Counted from the stretch's first letter, positions 1 to 12,900 are shown. The stretch is 64,000 nucleotides of DNA from Phanerodontia chrysosporium (GCA_001910725.1 MJGA01000005.1:372001-436000), one strand, 5' to 3'. Translations and numbers: made by a program. Notes: generated by a model not told the origin, from the sequence alone.

Positions 1-2037
1 TGGGCGGTGAGCGAGATATGTTGAGCGGGGCGACCCGCGAGCGAAGCGTCGATGATTGAGTCGTCGTCGTCGTCGCCGTCGTCGTCGGGCCATCGTTGAC
101 TGTATGATGCAGCGTATTAGAACTGGGGCATCGACTAAACAAATGTACCACAAGAGTTCGTCGAGCGGACCCGCATCCACCTCCGTCGTCCCGTGTCGAG
201 ACTCCCGTCCTCAGAAGCTCATCCAGTTCACAGGAGCCAATGCAGGAACCGACCAACACAAGCTAGGTAATCGCGTAGCCTCCACCGTACTTTGACCTCG
301 TCGCTAGCCCTGCAAACGACGATTTGATGCAAGGCAAGTATGTGTGAAGGCACAGTTGATCCTCCGAAATGACAAGATGCGAGAGTCTGCACTTGCGCCC
401 GTAGGGTGGTATTACAGAAATGAAGATCTTCGCATGGAGAGGCTGTCGGTCTCGTCTTCCAAGTCATTGATACAGCGAGCCGACTCACGGCGACACGCGT
501 GCGCAAAGTCCGCTATCTTGCGCCGTGGCTGACTGAGTCTTCGAGGTTTATAGGTGTGGAGGATGATATTGAACGTGAAGAGCGAGAGTAAGTCTGTGGG
601 ACGATCACACATTTCTGACGCACATGAAGGCGACGTATACATACTAAACGGCTAGAGCGAGCAGCGCTGTCTCGACGCCTTCCCTCAGGGTCTTCCAGTT
701 CAGTGGACAGAAGCTTCTCACATGGGCGTGCTTCGACAGATATGTGGCTTTGACATAGAGCGCAGCCGCTTGCGAGGTTGCAGAAGCACGAGCCGTGGCA
801 TTTCTACCGAGCCTGGACGTCAGGAGGTGCAGCGTCGAAGTAGTGCAAGCCTGAGACATACCGGTATGAAGGTATCGGCAAGATCGTCCACATTGTGACC
901 CAACAGCCTTGCCGTCCGAAGTCCTGCTACAAGTGGGCTATCCAAGGCGAAGATATATGGCGTATGGCGTCGTGAAACGAGGTGAGTCCATAGATATCAA
1001 AAACACTCTGAGGGTCGGGAAATCTGGTGCATAGCACCAAATCTCCTGATCTTCAGAGTGTCAAAATCTCATGGACACAACCAGGTCCAGAGAATGTTGT
1101 CATAATAATGTTGACAGGGAGGAAGAGGAGTGCTCGAGGATGACATTGAGGCTCGGGAAAGGTCGTCGAGATGAAGATCGGAGGTAGGCGCCGAGAGCGA
1201 GGCAATCGTCGTGGCCGCGCAATCGACTCATCTCTCGATCTCCCACCAGGAACTCGAACGCTCACATCTGTGTACACATGCATACAGCGTCGCCCACCAT
1301 CTCGTAACCGGCCTGTTCCGACCTCGCTTTGACGCACCGCTTGCAGGACGCCCTGCACCGTCGCACGCGATCTTGTCTCTCTTTGTCACAACGGCGTGCG
1401 TGCACGGACGCGTATTACGGCTAGCGTCCCCAGCTTCCCGCTCGGCGTCGCGGCGGGGCAGATCGGAACCCTCGACGAGCGTCGTTGTCTCTGGGGATGG
1501 CCGGCGACCAACTGCAGCTACGGGCACCGTCATTCCTCATCAGCCTTCCTGTTCGACCGTCAACTTGCACGTTGTAGTCGCTGCTTCATCAAGGCTCGGA
1601 CTCTGTGGGCAGAGACACCTTGCGATAGTCGTCATAATACCGCATTCGACGCTGGCGATGTCTGACTGGGAAGGGAACATCTTTGCAGTCCTATGAAGTT
1701 CCGTCTGACGGCCGGCGATCTCAGTAACTTCACACAGTCCTAGATGCCCCAGCTGACGGTCAGAAGTCCCCATGGTACATCCTTCGGAACGCGCAGGCTC
1801 GACGGGCTTGCCTTTGCCTCCAGTACATCTGCTAGCGGACAACTTTGTATTCTCTGAGTAACATATACACGATTGCACGTCTTTCACACCAAGGGACTCG
1901 CTTGTGCGTAATGCAACCTACACGACTAGCTCGTACACGTAACCAGTAAAGCAGGACCCTGGTGCCAAAGTGCTCCTGGCTATTCTCGCATGCTGCCGCT
2001 ATGACTCTCACGTGCTGTTCGTCGCCGCGGAAGCTCG
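1..2037. other. No gene recognised at the left edge
   Basis: Open frames here are short, overlap on both strands and show no recognisable domain or consistent exon pattern. A minus-strand frame at about 644-859 and another at 1540-1887 are the longest without obvious low complexity, but nothing supports either as a gene. The only clear structure is the short TCG repeat near the start. Confidence 0.5.
61..88. repeat. TCG trinucleotide microsatellite
   Basis: About nine tandem TCG units with one CCG interruption. No recognised gene contains it. Confidence 0.8.
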
Positions 2038-3330
2038 TCATGCGAATGAGAAGGCATATTTGTACATGGTCGGGCGCTCACGCTGACGACGCATCAGGTC
2101 GAGCACTGCTTCGAGTTGAGCCTCTTCAGCAGCGGGATCCCGCTCGAAGGAGGACTCTGAAGGCTCGTCGAGTATCCGTGCATTCTCCCGCGTCTGCGTC
2201 TGCGTCTGCGGTTGAACTTTCCAAGGGGGCATGGGGACAAACCGAACCGTGTCGGTATGTGCCAGCGTCGCCGGTGGCGGAGAGCGTGGGCGAGGAGGCC
2301 ATGGGCATTTCGACGTATCGTAGTGGCATACAACCGCTTCCACCACCCGGAGGTCATCGGGTACCCTGCGATTGGTTCGAGTGCTCGCGAGGGTCTGCTG
2401 GGCGAATTGGACAATGAAGACGTGAATGGTAGGTAGGACGAGGGCTGGACTCGTGTGGCGTCGAACGCGATAATGAAGTGGTCGTAGTCGATTCGAGCAA
2501 AAGGTCGGTCGCCGGGCTCTGGAGAGGTGGTGTCGATCCAGGCCGTTCGGGAGGCGAGCCCATATCATTTGCGTCGGTGGAGTCTGCTACCAGTGCCAGC
2601 GTCCCGTGCAGCGACTCGTAGTCGCTTTCGCCATAGTCGCCCCCGAAGGCGCCATCTCATCACTTGCCGAAGCCTCGTCTGGGCTGCAGACAAATCTCAT
2701 GATGTGCTGAGAGCTGAGAACATCGTTCGGCAGGTCCACGTCGCCCATACCGAGAGGCCCGTATCCGTCGCGCAGGTTCCCGTCGAAGGCTTCGCGCCAC
2801 CCGCCCTGCTCCCAGTACCGATACAACAGTTTGATCGAGTCCTCGGCCGTACCACGGGTGCCCGTACGACTACGCGTCCGCCTAGCGTGCTCGGCCGAGG
2901 CGTGCTGCTTTGCTCTGTGGCGATAGGCCGCATAAGGAGAGTTGAAGGTCTCCGAACAGAGGATGCCGTGCACACTGACTCCGCATGGAGTCTTACGCTC
3001 TTCTGGCAGTGGCAGGCCCTTGGCTCTGAAGCTATCAATGGAGTTTCAGTGCATGTCCACGATGAGCTTGTCGATGCACTCACTGGGTGGCCTCGTGTAT
3101 TGCGCGACCACTCGCTTCCGAGAAACGCCTTTGGCAGCCATCGTTCAAATATGCTGGCAGGGAGCAAGGGAGCGGGCGACTACAAGGGCACTGAGCGGGC
3201 AGACAAAGGCGAGACTATGAGTTACGCACAATTCTTCTGGAAGATGTGCGAATATGTGGCGCACAAGTTCATATATTTGATTCACGTATGAGTGGGCACA
3301 TGCCGGGCAGACGACCTGATATACCCATGT
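2038..3330 (-). pseudogene. C2H2 zinc-finger-like gene, broken or mis-sequenced
   Basis: Several minus-strand frames look coding but do not join cleanly. A first finger-like segment at about 3230-3310 reads CPAC with a spaced H...H (RHIFAH). A second at about 2900-2975 has a cysteine pair and the end YAAYRHRAKQH. Between them the frame beginning MAAKGVSRKRVVAQY is interrupted by one TGA near 3057-3059. Downstream, protein-like sequence leaves the frame near a run of five C at 2640-2644 and continues as DYGESDYESLHG. A serine/proline-rich tail follows, and a charged helix (about 2040-2200, EEAQLEAVLDLMRRQRERPT) may be the C-terminus. The layout resembles basidiomycete C2H2 proteins with one classical and one divergent finger. 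Start, stop and introns are not fixed. It may be a decayed copy or a real gene with consensus errors. Confidence 0.35.
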
Positions 3331-5380
3331 AAGGATGCATCTGTCACGAAAAGCAGTCGGAGAAGATACCTCATGAGGCTGGTCTTGCAGTCGATGCTCT
3401 TTGCTGACCATAATGATCGTGATTCGCAGCAGCATCCAACGCATCGCGGCGCGAAATGTGACGATACCGCTGTAGTGGCCGCGTCCAGGAGGCACGAGAC
3501 TGTAAGGGTCAGGTAATCGCCTCCTCAGCACCTTGCTGCACCGACAGTTAGTTGTCAAGTCGCGTAGGCCAGACTGCTGGAGTACACACCGAGTAGCTAT
3601 AGCCGCTGAGGGCGCCATGACTGACGGAGAGTGTTCAAGGTCCTTCTGCCTCCGCTGAGGAGGCATAGCGAAGCCAGATGAGAGTGCCTAGAGACTTGGT
3701 CCTGGCTGCAAAATGAGCGGAAAGGACAGGTTGACGTCTGGGTGCGCCCGTCGTGTTCTGGCCTCCACGCTATTAGAATGTGATCAGCGGAACAACATCT
3801 ACGTCTCGCTGATGCTACCCCGTGCCCTGATAGGGCTGTACTGGTGCAAGACGAGCCGGACCCCGAACCACCTCTGAACATGACCATGCCTTGAGTCGCC
3901 GAGCACCTGCGAGAAGAAGTGTTCAGCCGCTGATACGACCCGCGAATATGGTAACGTAATGGTACCTGGAGATTGCTTTTGTACAAGTTTAGGCAAGTGC
4001 GCTGTGAGTCGCCGTCCGGGCGCTCAAGATGCGCGACATCGTCCTCCCCGAGATCCAGAGATTGGCATATCCTGTTTGGGGCTTGCTAAGTCCACTACTC
4101 CTTGAGGACGCCTTATTTCGATCACGTCGGGGCGTCGACCGGCGTATCCTGCGGTACTTGTTCCAAGGGATTCTCGACCCGTCGTCGACAAGAAACGTGT
4201 TGAAATCATCCCGGATGGGACGTTGATAGCCCACGCTCCCCGTAGCGTTTCAGGGTCGTCTTCGCCATGACACTCGTCCATGCTTCGATATCACCTTGCG
4301 TCTCCTGAAATCTTTACCGTCAGTACCTTGGACGCTTCGTTGTGAAGGAGCAACCTTAACCAATCCAGACCAAGAGGTTCCCATAGCCCACGCAAATCCC
4401 TTCCCCAATTCATGCGCATGAGCGAGCGCAATCTAATTCTGTCAATGGTCAGCATGCTAGCCATGGGTATTTCCGGTTCGGACCCCATCCTCCAGCTTGA
4501 GAGAAGTGTGCCGACCAGCAGTGTGAGGGTCACGTTCCTTACGGACGAAGGCATGTCCCTCGGTCATCTCTCGCGCGCCCGGACTCGTGTGTATATCGAG
4601 GGGATATCTGAGTCTTCTGTTGATAGCATATGAGACTTGGTGGTGACATAGGACCTACGTATGGAGAGAGCAACCTCCGGGTCACTGGGCAGTCGGGGCT
4701 CAGTGGCCGCGCATTGACTATACACTATCTGTGGTCGGGAGATTTGAGTGAGTTGCGACCGTCAGTAGCATGACGTCGGAAACGTACTCTACCCTCCAGA
4801 TAGCTGTATTCTGGTCCATACTGACCTCCGACTCCGAGCTTTGACGGCGGCGGTGTCAATGCGAACGGCGGCGATTACTATGTTTGTCCAATGCGTTCAC
4901 TTATTTAACTCCGCTTCAATCATTATTACATAATCCTTCAGAGTCGTTGGTTCGAACCTGCACGGAAGCATTTCCTTCTCGTTCAAGTCGTTGCAGACAG
5001 CCCTCTAGAGCAATACCGGCGTGCATGTACTTACTCTGCACCTCGGGTGCTCTGCAGGTAATTTGCCATATCCACTGCAGCATGTGGCTCTGAGCATACA
5101 GGATCTCCGAGATTTCTGGCACGCCACATCGTGTGAACCAATTTGGCGGCAGTCAACGGTCGTCCTGATGTGTGCGAGTTGACTCGACGTGAGATTCCCG
5201 CTCGCCTCATGTGTTCGAGCCTCTGATGCCTGAAGCACAGCTGCCCTTATTACGTCCACAGCACGGGAAGTGGTATTTTTCCGTTCGCAACATAAAGGCG
5301 GGACGCCTCCCCGGGTTGGATGTCTAGGTATCACCACCTCTTTCCCCCATCGTGCCTGCATACTCTCATCCTCGTAGCCA
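3331..5380. other. Long stretch without a confident gene
   Basis: Minus-strand frames at about 4291-4480 (leucine-rich, with LRGLWEPLGLDWLRLLLHNE) and 4024-4281 have protein-like composition and could be remnants of one uncharacterised gene. They lack a defined start, linking splice sites or a recognised domain. The remainder shows nothing on either strand. Confidence 0.4.
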
Positions 5381-6770
5381 ATGTCGTCTCACAGCACCGA
5401 TTCGGGCAACGAAAAGTCTCACCTCCTAGCTTTGCGCACCGCACTGTCTGCGAAGGTCCTGCCGTGTTCGACTGGGATTTGGCCCGTAAAGAGCGAAGAC
5501 CTGCTTCTTTTCTATGGGAAGGACAACAACCTTTGCTCTTCCAGGTAACCTGTGCCGAATATGAAGCCGGAATGGGACGTACTGATGATGGTGTAGCCGG
5601 ATTGACTTCTCCTCTGCCTCGGATGAGCATCTCAAGGCCCTCTCTGATGCTTGCGACGCCGCCTCATTTGGCGTCAATCATGAGAATGTGCTGGACGAGA
5701 CGTACCGCAAAGCCGGAAAGCTCGACGCCGCAAATTTCGCGGCCAAGTTCGACCCCATCAATACAGGCTTGTTAGACAGTCTACGCGATGTACTGCTGGA
5801 AGGCCATGCGGCGAATCGCTTTATCCGTGCGGAGCTCTATAAGCTCAATGTCTACGGTATGTTCTCATTCGTGATACCAACCCTTGGAGCATGTCTCACA
5901 TCGGTATGTATAGGTCCCGGCTCATTCTTCAAGGCGCACAAGGATACCCCGCGTGGCGACAACATGTTCGCGTCGCTCGTCGTCGTCTACCCCACGGCCC
6001 ATCAAGGAGGGGTCCTCATCTTTCGCCACGGTGACCTTGAGTACACACTCGATTCCGGGACCGCTACCTCCCGCTCCACGGTGCCTTGCATCGGCTTTGC
6101 GGCCTTCTACAGCGACGTCGAGCACGAGGTTACGGTAGTCCAGTCCGGCTACCGCGTGACACTGACGTACAACCTCTACCTCGAGAATGCGCCATCTGTT
6201 AAGGCCGCGAGTTTCACTGGCGCATACGAGACGGCCTTAGCAGCGGCGTTTCGTGCCCTTCTTGCGGATACATCGTACATGCCCGACGGCGGCAGGATCG
6301 GGTTTGGCCTGCGCCACCAGTACCCCCTCTCGTCGCAGTACGACCTGGAGCGCCTCAAGAACTTGCTCAAGGGCTCTGACGCAGTACTCATCAAGGTCTG
6401 CCATGCGCTCAGGCTGCAAGCGAAGCTGCAGCTGCTGTACTGCCTCGAGGACTCCGGAGACAGGATGCTCTGTGACCGCCCCATCAAGGAGGGCGACTTT
6501 CTTGAGGGCGACATCGAATACGAGCTCCGCGGTCGAGGTGCGACATATTTGAAGAAGCCCGAGCGTCCTTTCTATTATGACGATGAGGACGATGAAGATA
6601 TCATCGTGACGCACGTAGAATGGGCAACAGATATTAGGCCCGCTAACGTGGAGAAGACGACGACACCGTTGCTGGTGTACGGAAATGAGCCATCGCTCGA
6701 CTACGCGTATAGTACCTTGTGTCTCATTGTAGAGGTTGGAAAGAAGAACGACCGCGCTAAGCTCGCGTGA
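5381..6770 (+). CDS. 2OG-Fe(II) oxygenase of the fungal prolyl-4-hydroxylase-like type
   Basis: Three exons: 5381-5544, 5597-5856 and 5914-6770, with introns of 52 and 57 bp and clean phases. The product is about 426 residues. The core reads GPGSFFKAHKDTPR, giving the iron-binding H-x-D. A strand with FASLVVVYPTAHQGG follows, then VEHEV (probable distal iron histidine) and YRVTLTYNLY, whose arginine is placed to bind 2-oxoglutarate. Family members hydroxylate protein or small-molecule substrates with Fe(II), O2 and 2-oxoglutarate; the substrate here is unknown. No signal peptide or membrane helix is seen, so a cytosolic or nuclear protein is likely. The start was chosen because the exon 1 frame (ending LLLFYGKDNN) matches the paralogue at 60.7-62.2 kb. 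The C-terminus contains an acidic stretch YYDDEDDEDI. Confidence 0.88.
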
Positions 6771-7019
6771 GATTGACAGGCCTTTCACCCTCTTGACCTC
6801 CAATACTGTTGGCGTTATGCCATAAACTCGACCTAACATCCAATTCATGATACTCGTACATGTCGAAGACGTCCCCTAGTCGTTGCATTCGCAGGAATGC
6901 AGATAAAAGGTTACTTACAATGAACCGAAGACTGACTCGCAAACATCTGTCAAACGTTTGTCCTGTATTATACCGGGTAACTCGCGCCGAAGTGCGCGAG
7001 TGTCAATGAGTGGAATAGA
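6771..7019. other. Convergent 3' region
   Basis: This lies between the 3' ends of the plus-strand oxygenase and the minus-strand membrane protein. It presumably holds both 3' UTRs; no gene is seen. Confidence 0.5.
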
Positions 7020-7552
7020 TCATGATTGGACGGCGCTTGGCATGTACGGCGGCGGGTCATAAGGCGGCAACGTAGTTGCATGCTGGGACGACGAGTGGGA
7101 TTTTGGAGGATAGTCGACATCAATTGGTCCAGCGAAGGAGGTGACACTGGGCGAAGGCTTGTAGTCATAGCCGATCTCCGGCGCAACGTACCCATCCGGA
7201 AAAGACGTCGTGCTGACTGGCGGAGGGTCGTACGGTAACTTAGAGTTATGCTGAAAAGGGCTTAGTATATACAATGAACGAAGAACAAGAATTTACCTGT
7301 TCAATACGAAGAGTGGAGTGTGCCGTGAAGCTCCCTGACTCTCCCAGAGGTTCGTACTTCTGGGAACCGCCGAGCTTCTCTCTCTTCCTACACTTACTTC
7401 CCAGAACCAACATGCTCCTACGAGCAAAAGCACTGAAGGATATGGACATCAGTCAATAAAAGTGAGTGAAACTCTGAGCATTGAGACGCACCACCAGCCA
7501 CAATCGAAACTACCACTATTATCGGTATCCATGACTTCTTACAAGGAACCAT
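7020..7552 (-). CDS. Small single-pass membrane protein with proline-rich cytosolic tail (5' end uncertain)
   Basis: Three exon segments are visible: 7552-7492, 7432-7297 and 7251-7020, separated by introns of about 59 and 45 bp. The first ends in a hydrophobic helix that continues across the splice (IPIIVVVSIVAG then VLLLVGACWFW). A basic stop-transfer segment follows (KCRKREKLGG), then a cytosolic tail with repeated YDPPP and PPPY-type motifs (LPYDPPP, PPYDPPPYMP), which in general can bind WW domains. A one-base frame change is needed at the GGG near 7400-7402 to join helix and basic segment. The ATG at 7552 leaves almost no extracellular part. Similar basidiomycete proteins usually have a signal peptide and a serine/threonine-rich ectodomain, so further exons may lie at 7.6-8.1 kb. 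Function unknown. Confidence 0.5.
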
Positions 7553-8162
7553 GTTTCCGCTCCTATGTGAAAGTATCAGTGAGGGTAGTGGAACATGTGA
7601 ATGGGGAGGACTTGCCCATCGACGCATTGTGTCGGTGCACTGTTACGAAACTTAGTACTCGCTGCCCGCGTTGTTCGTATGCGATGAAGTACTGAGAGAA
7701 CAAGAGACTGGAGCAGGAAGCGTTGTGTGCTCGCCGGCATCGTGAGGTCAACGGATATCGAGTGGTGAGTGCAGACAGGACGCTGTATGGGTTCGTGCCG
7801 TCGACTGATAGGCTATATCAGCCTCACACGCCCGGTCGGGCACAGCCATTGGGCTCCATCAGGAAGTTGGGCCTGCATGAGACACTGTGGATGATTGGGC
7901 GAAGAAGCTACCGCAGGCGGTGCGCTGAGACGCGATCCAAACAGCAAGGATGAGATCGCGAGGCAAGCGAGAGCATTTGCGAGCAGAGGAGAGTGCGCAT
8001 CACTTTGATCCCATCACCGCCATCACATCCATAGACGCTGCAAGCCTTGCCTTCGCCTGCCGCTCTCGCATCCCGTCTCTCGTTCTTTGGACTCATCTGA
8101 TACCCTCGACTTGTCGTCGAAACATCGCAAGGTTTTTGCTGCTTATACTTCAAGACTGAATC

Positions 8163-9593
8163 ATGTCTCCTTCCACAAACACCACCAAAATGCACGTCAA
8201 AAGAGTTACTCTAACGTCGAAGAAGAACTGGTGGATGGGTACGTGCCCTGGCCCTACCGCTCCACCTGTTCTCTAAGGTGCGCTGTATTTCGTACATACA
8301 GTCGAGCTGGACGAGGATGAGCCTCAGTTACCCTCATCGACTGGCTCGCAACAGCAAGATGCTTCGCAAGAATGGCCGAGGGGCGAGCATGTACCGAGCC
8401 CCAAGGTGCACGATTCAAGGCCGCTACTAGAACATCGCGACGTCTCAAGCGGTTCACAGACGCACAGACCAACATACCCCCATCGCTCTACCACACGAAC
8501 GTATCATTCCACAGCATTGACACCGCATGCATCGACTGCTGTGACAAGCATCTATCAGCCGCCATCTCACCCCTCATCCCTATTTTCCTTCCCCACGCCT
8601 ACTTCATACTCTGCACCTCCAAACTCGACGCAGAACCTTCTACCATTTGCGACTGGGAGCGCTTCTGAGCTCTTCAAATGCGTGGTCAAGAAGCCCAATG
8701 TTGTGCAACTCGAAATCAATGGCGAGATGCAGAGCAATGCCAGGGACGTCAGCGTTCAGTTCCTCGCAGAGCTGCGCGTATACACAACTCTCACTCGGCA
8801 TCGGAACATATGCGCATTCCTGGGTGCGCTAGAGAATGTCGGCATGGTCTTGGAATACATCGATGGACGGACCCTCTGGGATGTCATCAAGGACTCTACC
8901 GCACCGGATACCAAGACCCCGCTCACTCGGGCGAAGAAGATTGACTTCCACAATCAACTCCTCGATGGTCTCACGCACCTGCACTCTTTTGGGCTGAGCC
9001 ACGGCGACCTCTCGCTCCTCAACATCCAAGTGACATGGTCCAGCGACACGATTAAGCTGGTCGACTTCGGCCGCTCTGTGTGCGCCAGCTCCGTCTTCGT
9101 GTCGCCAGACGACGACCTTCAGTCGCCGCCGTACGTCTCGTCGCCGCCGACCTCGCCGCACCTCGCGCCGCGCGGGCCCGCCGTCACGTCGCGCTTCGCG
9201 CAGCAGCTGCCGAGTGTGCCCGCGTTCCCCCCGCCGCCATACGCGTCGCTGCAGCCGACGCACGACGGGCGGCGCATCGAGCAGATCCATCCGGGCACGC
9301 GCCCGTTCTCCGCACCGGAGGTGCTCCGCGGCGAGTGCGTCGACCCGCTGCTCGCGGACGCGTACAGCTTCGGCATGATTCTCGCGTGCCTCGACCTCCA
9401 GAAGCACGTCGACGTCCCGCCGTGGGAGCAGCGCAAGGACAAGCTACCGAAGGGCCTCCTCGAGAGCCTCGGGCTCTTCCGTTCCCGCTGTGAGAAGTAC
9501 CTTCGTCGCCTGGACGAGCGCTGCAGGATCCTGAAGGAGGACGCTATCGACCCGAACCAGACGGAGGACGTCGTGATGGCTGGTTGTGACTGA
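8163..9593 (+). CDS. Protein kinase-like protein, possibly a degenerate kinase
   Basis: Two exons, 8163-8238 and 8302-9593, with a 63-bp intron (phase G|TC), about 455 residues. The first third is low complexity (S/T/P/Q-rich). The kinase lobe then shows a helix with AELRVY, a hinge MVLEYIDGRTL, the catalytic loop HGDLSLLNI (HGD for HRD, with catalytic Asp and Asn kept), VDFGRS for the metal-binding DFG, and SAPEVLRG for the APE region. No glycine loop or VAIK-type lysine is obvious upstream of the helix, so ATP binding is uncertain. A proline-rich insert of about 60 residues lies in the activation segment. HGDLS-type loops occur in fungal kinase-like families. The target is unknown. Confidence 0.75.
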
Positions 9594-9928
9594 GCTGCCA
9601 GATTCTTTCAAGAAAAAGTAAGACTGTAAAGTGCCTGCCATAGGAATGTACCACCACTCTGTAATATAGGGCCACCTCACCCCGCGAATCCAGGATGCTA
9701 CAGTGTCGCATTTGATGTATGCTTTTCTGCCTGAGAGTGATATTGCGAGGCCGAGCTAGCTCTCTTATCGGAACTTGACACTGGCTGTGAAGTTCGTTCG
9801 GTTCTCTGAGTGACGGTGCAGATTCCCTAGCCGACACGATGAACTCACGAAATCATGCCCGCAAACCATTCATCTCAAAGAAAGATACAAGCACAGCGTA
9901 GAACGATAATACGAAAACGAAGCGCAGG
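9594..9928. other. Convergent intergenic region
   Basis: About 335 bp between the 3' end of the kinase-like gene and the 3' end of the minus-strand disordered gene. No gene seen. Confidence 0.5.
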
Positions 9929-12900
9929 TCATGTCCGCACACCCACATCCCCGCCCTCCTTCGCACGCTCGCGCTCCTTCGCCTTCTCGCGCGCCCGCTT
10001 CTCCTTGTACCGGGCGCGCCCCGTCGCGAGCAGGATCGCGTCGAGGTCCTGCCACGTGACGAGCAGCCCGTTCATCTCGTGCGGCCGCATGCGCAGGTCG
10101 AGCTTCATGCCGCCGAGCTTGCGCCGCTGCGTCGAGAACGTGCGCCGCGGTGACTTGGGCACCGCGGGCAGCGTATGCACCGGGGGCGGTGGTGTGCTCG
10201 CGCGGGCGTCCCTCGCGGGCTTCGAGGTCGGCTGCGCTGAAGGTGCTCGTTTCGGCACGGGTACTGGTGCAGGAGCGGCGGTGATTTTGGTAGTAGCGGG
10301 TCTGGCAATGGTCGGTTTGGCGGCGAAGGTCTTGGCGGCAGCAGGTGTGACTGCGTTAGGTGGTGCAGCATCGTGTTCCGCGTCGGGTACGGTGAATCGC
10401 AGGGGCCGCACCGGCTGCTTGCCTCGTGCCTTTTCTGAAAGCACTGGTGGCGCAGCCGCCTTCTCGAGCGATGAGCCCTCCGCTTGTCCATCGCGCGACT
10501 TCGCCTGCGGTAACGACGCGCCTGCCGGTGGCCGCGCCGCTGCACCGCGATACTCCCTTCCCTCTCCTTCCCCTTGCTCTGCGCAGGCGGAGGCACCACT
10601 GTCCTCACGACCTTCTTCTTCTTCAGCGGCGGCAGCTCATGTCGTTCCATTTCCGGTGAAGACGGGATCTCGATGACCTCGGTCGTGACGAGGCGTCGCT
10701 TCTTGGGGCGGGGGCCAGCGTCGTCGCGATCTGGCGGCGCACGGCGCTTCGGCGCGGGTGGCGGTTTCATGCTCGCAGCGGAGGAAGGTGCGGCGGACGT
10801 CGGGAGCGTGGACGCGGAGGGCGCGGTGTGGCCGGAGGGTGCGTTTGTAGCGGTGGTGGCGGTAGTGGCCCAGGACGGCCGGTCGTGCGCACTGCTCGAG
10901 GCTGAGGCGGACGATAGGTGTGGCGGGTTCCGTTTCTCTCGGGACTTGCCCGGTGGTCTTGTCGACGTAGGGACGGCGAGCGTCGGGACGGGCGCAACGC
11001 TGTCCAAAAGAGACTTGGAGGTCGATGGCCCAGGCACCCGCGCTTGCACGACCTTTGTCTGTGCCGCGTCGTCGCCGTGCTTCTGCGAACGCTGGAGCGC
11101 AGACTCCAGGACCGCCTCCGCGGACTGCTTGCGCATGAACGCCGGCGCCTTCCATGCCTCCGCGTTGTGGAAGGTCTTCTCGGGCTCCGGCGGCCGCACC
11201 GGTTCCTGCGCTTCGCCAACCACCGGCGCGTGCGCGCGCTCGCGCTCGACCACCGCATCGCGAAGCCTGTCCGTGACCGCGCGGAGGACCTCGACACCTT
11301 GCGTCCCGCGCGGCGCGCTCGGCGGCGCAGCCCCGCCGAACAGACGCTTCACGCCGCTCAGGATGCGGCGCGTTGCCGACGTGCCCGTCTCGGCGCGCAT
11401 GGCACCATCGAGCGGCACGGCGGGCTCTGCGGCAGACATGGCGGTGCTCTCCGCGAGCAGAGCCGCGCGCACCTCTGCGTCCGTCTGCGCGTCGTCCGAG
11501 TCCATCTCGTCCTCCTCCTCCTCTTCCGCAGGCGCCGGCGCGGCGGGGTGGACGTCGTCCTCGGGCACGTGCCCCGCCGAGGGGGTGTGCAGATCGTCGA
11601 GCAGCTCGAGGACGTCCTCGTCCATGATGCTGCCGCGCACGACTTCCATGTCGACGTCCATCGCGTCGTCCTCGTGCGACGACGCAGGCGAGCCCACGAG
11701 CGCGTCCACCGCCTGCGCCTCGTCCGCCGTGTCGTCATCCTCCTCTTCGGCCTCGGGTTCGGGTCGAGGCTCTGGTGTAGGAGAGGCGGGAAGTGACGTG
11801 TTCTCCGCGGGTACAGAGACAACGTCCTCCGCGGTGTCCATCGTGTCCCGCGGCGTTGCTCCAGACGCCCCGTCTGGATGCTCCTGTGCTGCTGCTGCTC
11901 GGGCTCGCTGCGGCGGCGGCGCGGACCTCCTGCGAGTCTGTGGCATACGATAGGCTCTGTGCGCTACGGCTCTCCTGCGACGCGTCATGCGTGCGCGGCG
12001 TTGCGCCCATCCCAAGTGGCTCCTGCGTTTCGTTCTGCCCATCGTGCCCCCACCCGCCCGCCAGCTCCTGCGGCTCCGGCCCGCCCGCAGCCGCACCCTC
12101 CTGCCGCGCTTCCGTGAGCACGTCGTTCGACGCAGGCTCTGGCACCCCCGCATTCGCAGGGTCCTGGCTCTCCGGCTGCGTCATGCTGTCGTCGACCGGC
12201 ACCTGCGGACTCTGGACGTCCGTCTCCGCGTGCACCGCCTGACCCTCGCCTCCGACACCTTGCTCCCGCCCCTCGCCATCCCCTCGACCCTGGCTCTGGC
12301 TCTGGCTCGCCGTGGCCGCGCTCGTGTCCGAGTTCGGCACGAGCACGCGCCCCGCGGGGAAGAGCACACCCGAGAACGCGCGGTTCGGCGGCAGCGGCAG
12401 CGGCACACGCGGCGTCGACGTCATGTGCGGGCTCGTCCACGGCTGCGACGTATGCACGAGCTTTGCCGCGGGCTGGCTTGGGTTCTGGCTTGGGTTCTGG
12501 CTTGGGTTCCGGCTCTGGCTCGAGTTCAGGTTCGGGATCTGGCCCCGACTTTGGACGGGGCTCATGCCCTGAGCAACCTCCGCCTCGACGACCTGGCTCG
12601 GAAGCGGCTGGCTTTCCCACTCCGGGCTCGGCGCGTGCCCGTCGACGGCCAGCGCCCACTGGCTCCCGTCCGGCGGCAAGCTCGACGGCGGCAGGCTCTC
12701 CTCGCGCCCGTCGCGCGCCTGCGTGCTGTCGGGGACAAGCACGCGCCCGTGCGCTGGCGACGACGCCGGCTGGGGTGCAGATGGCGGGGATGGCGAGGAC
12801 GGTGCGGGTGCGGGGAGGCTGCCCGGGAGCGTCGCACGCGGGACCTCCGGGGAGAACGCGTCGGGCGGTGGCAGTGCGGCAGGCGCTGGACTTGGGCTGC

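Noticed and set aside
4945..4960. A GGTTCGAACC sequence like the T-loop of a tRNA
   Set aside because: No matching A-box, acceptor stem or anticodon arm within 100 bp upstream.
7454..7800. A CRISPR or tandem repeat array anywhere in the window
   Set aside because: No regularly spaced repeats were seen here or elsewhere, as expected for a eukaryote.
10574..11953. A 459-codon plus-strand frame
   Set aside because: It is antisense to the disordered protein, with S/A/G low complexity and no start or splice support.
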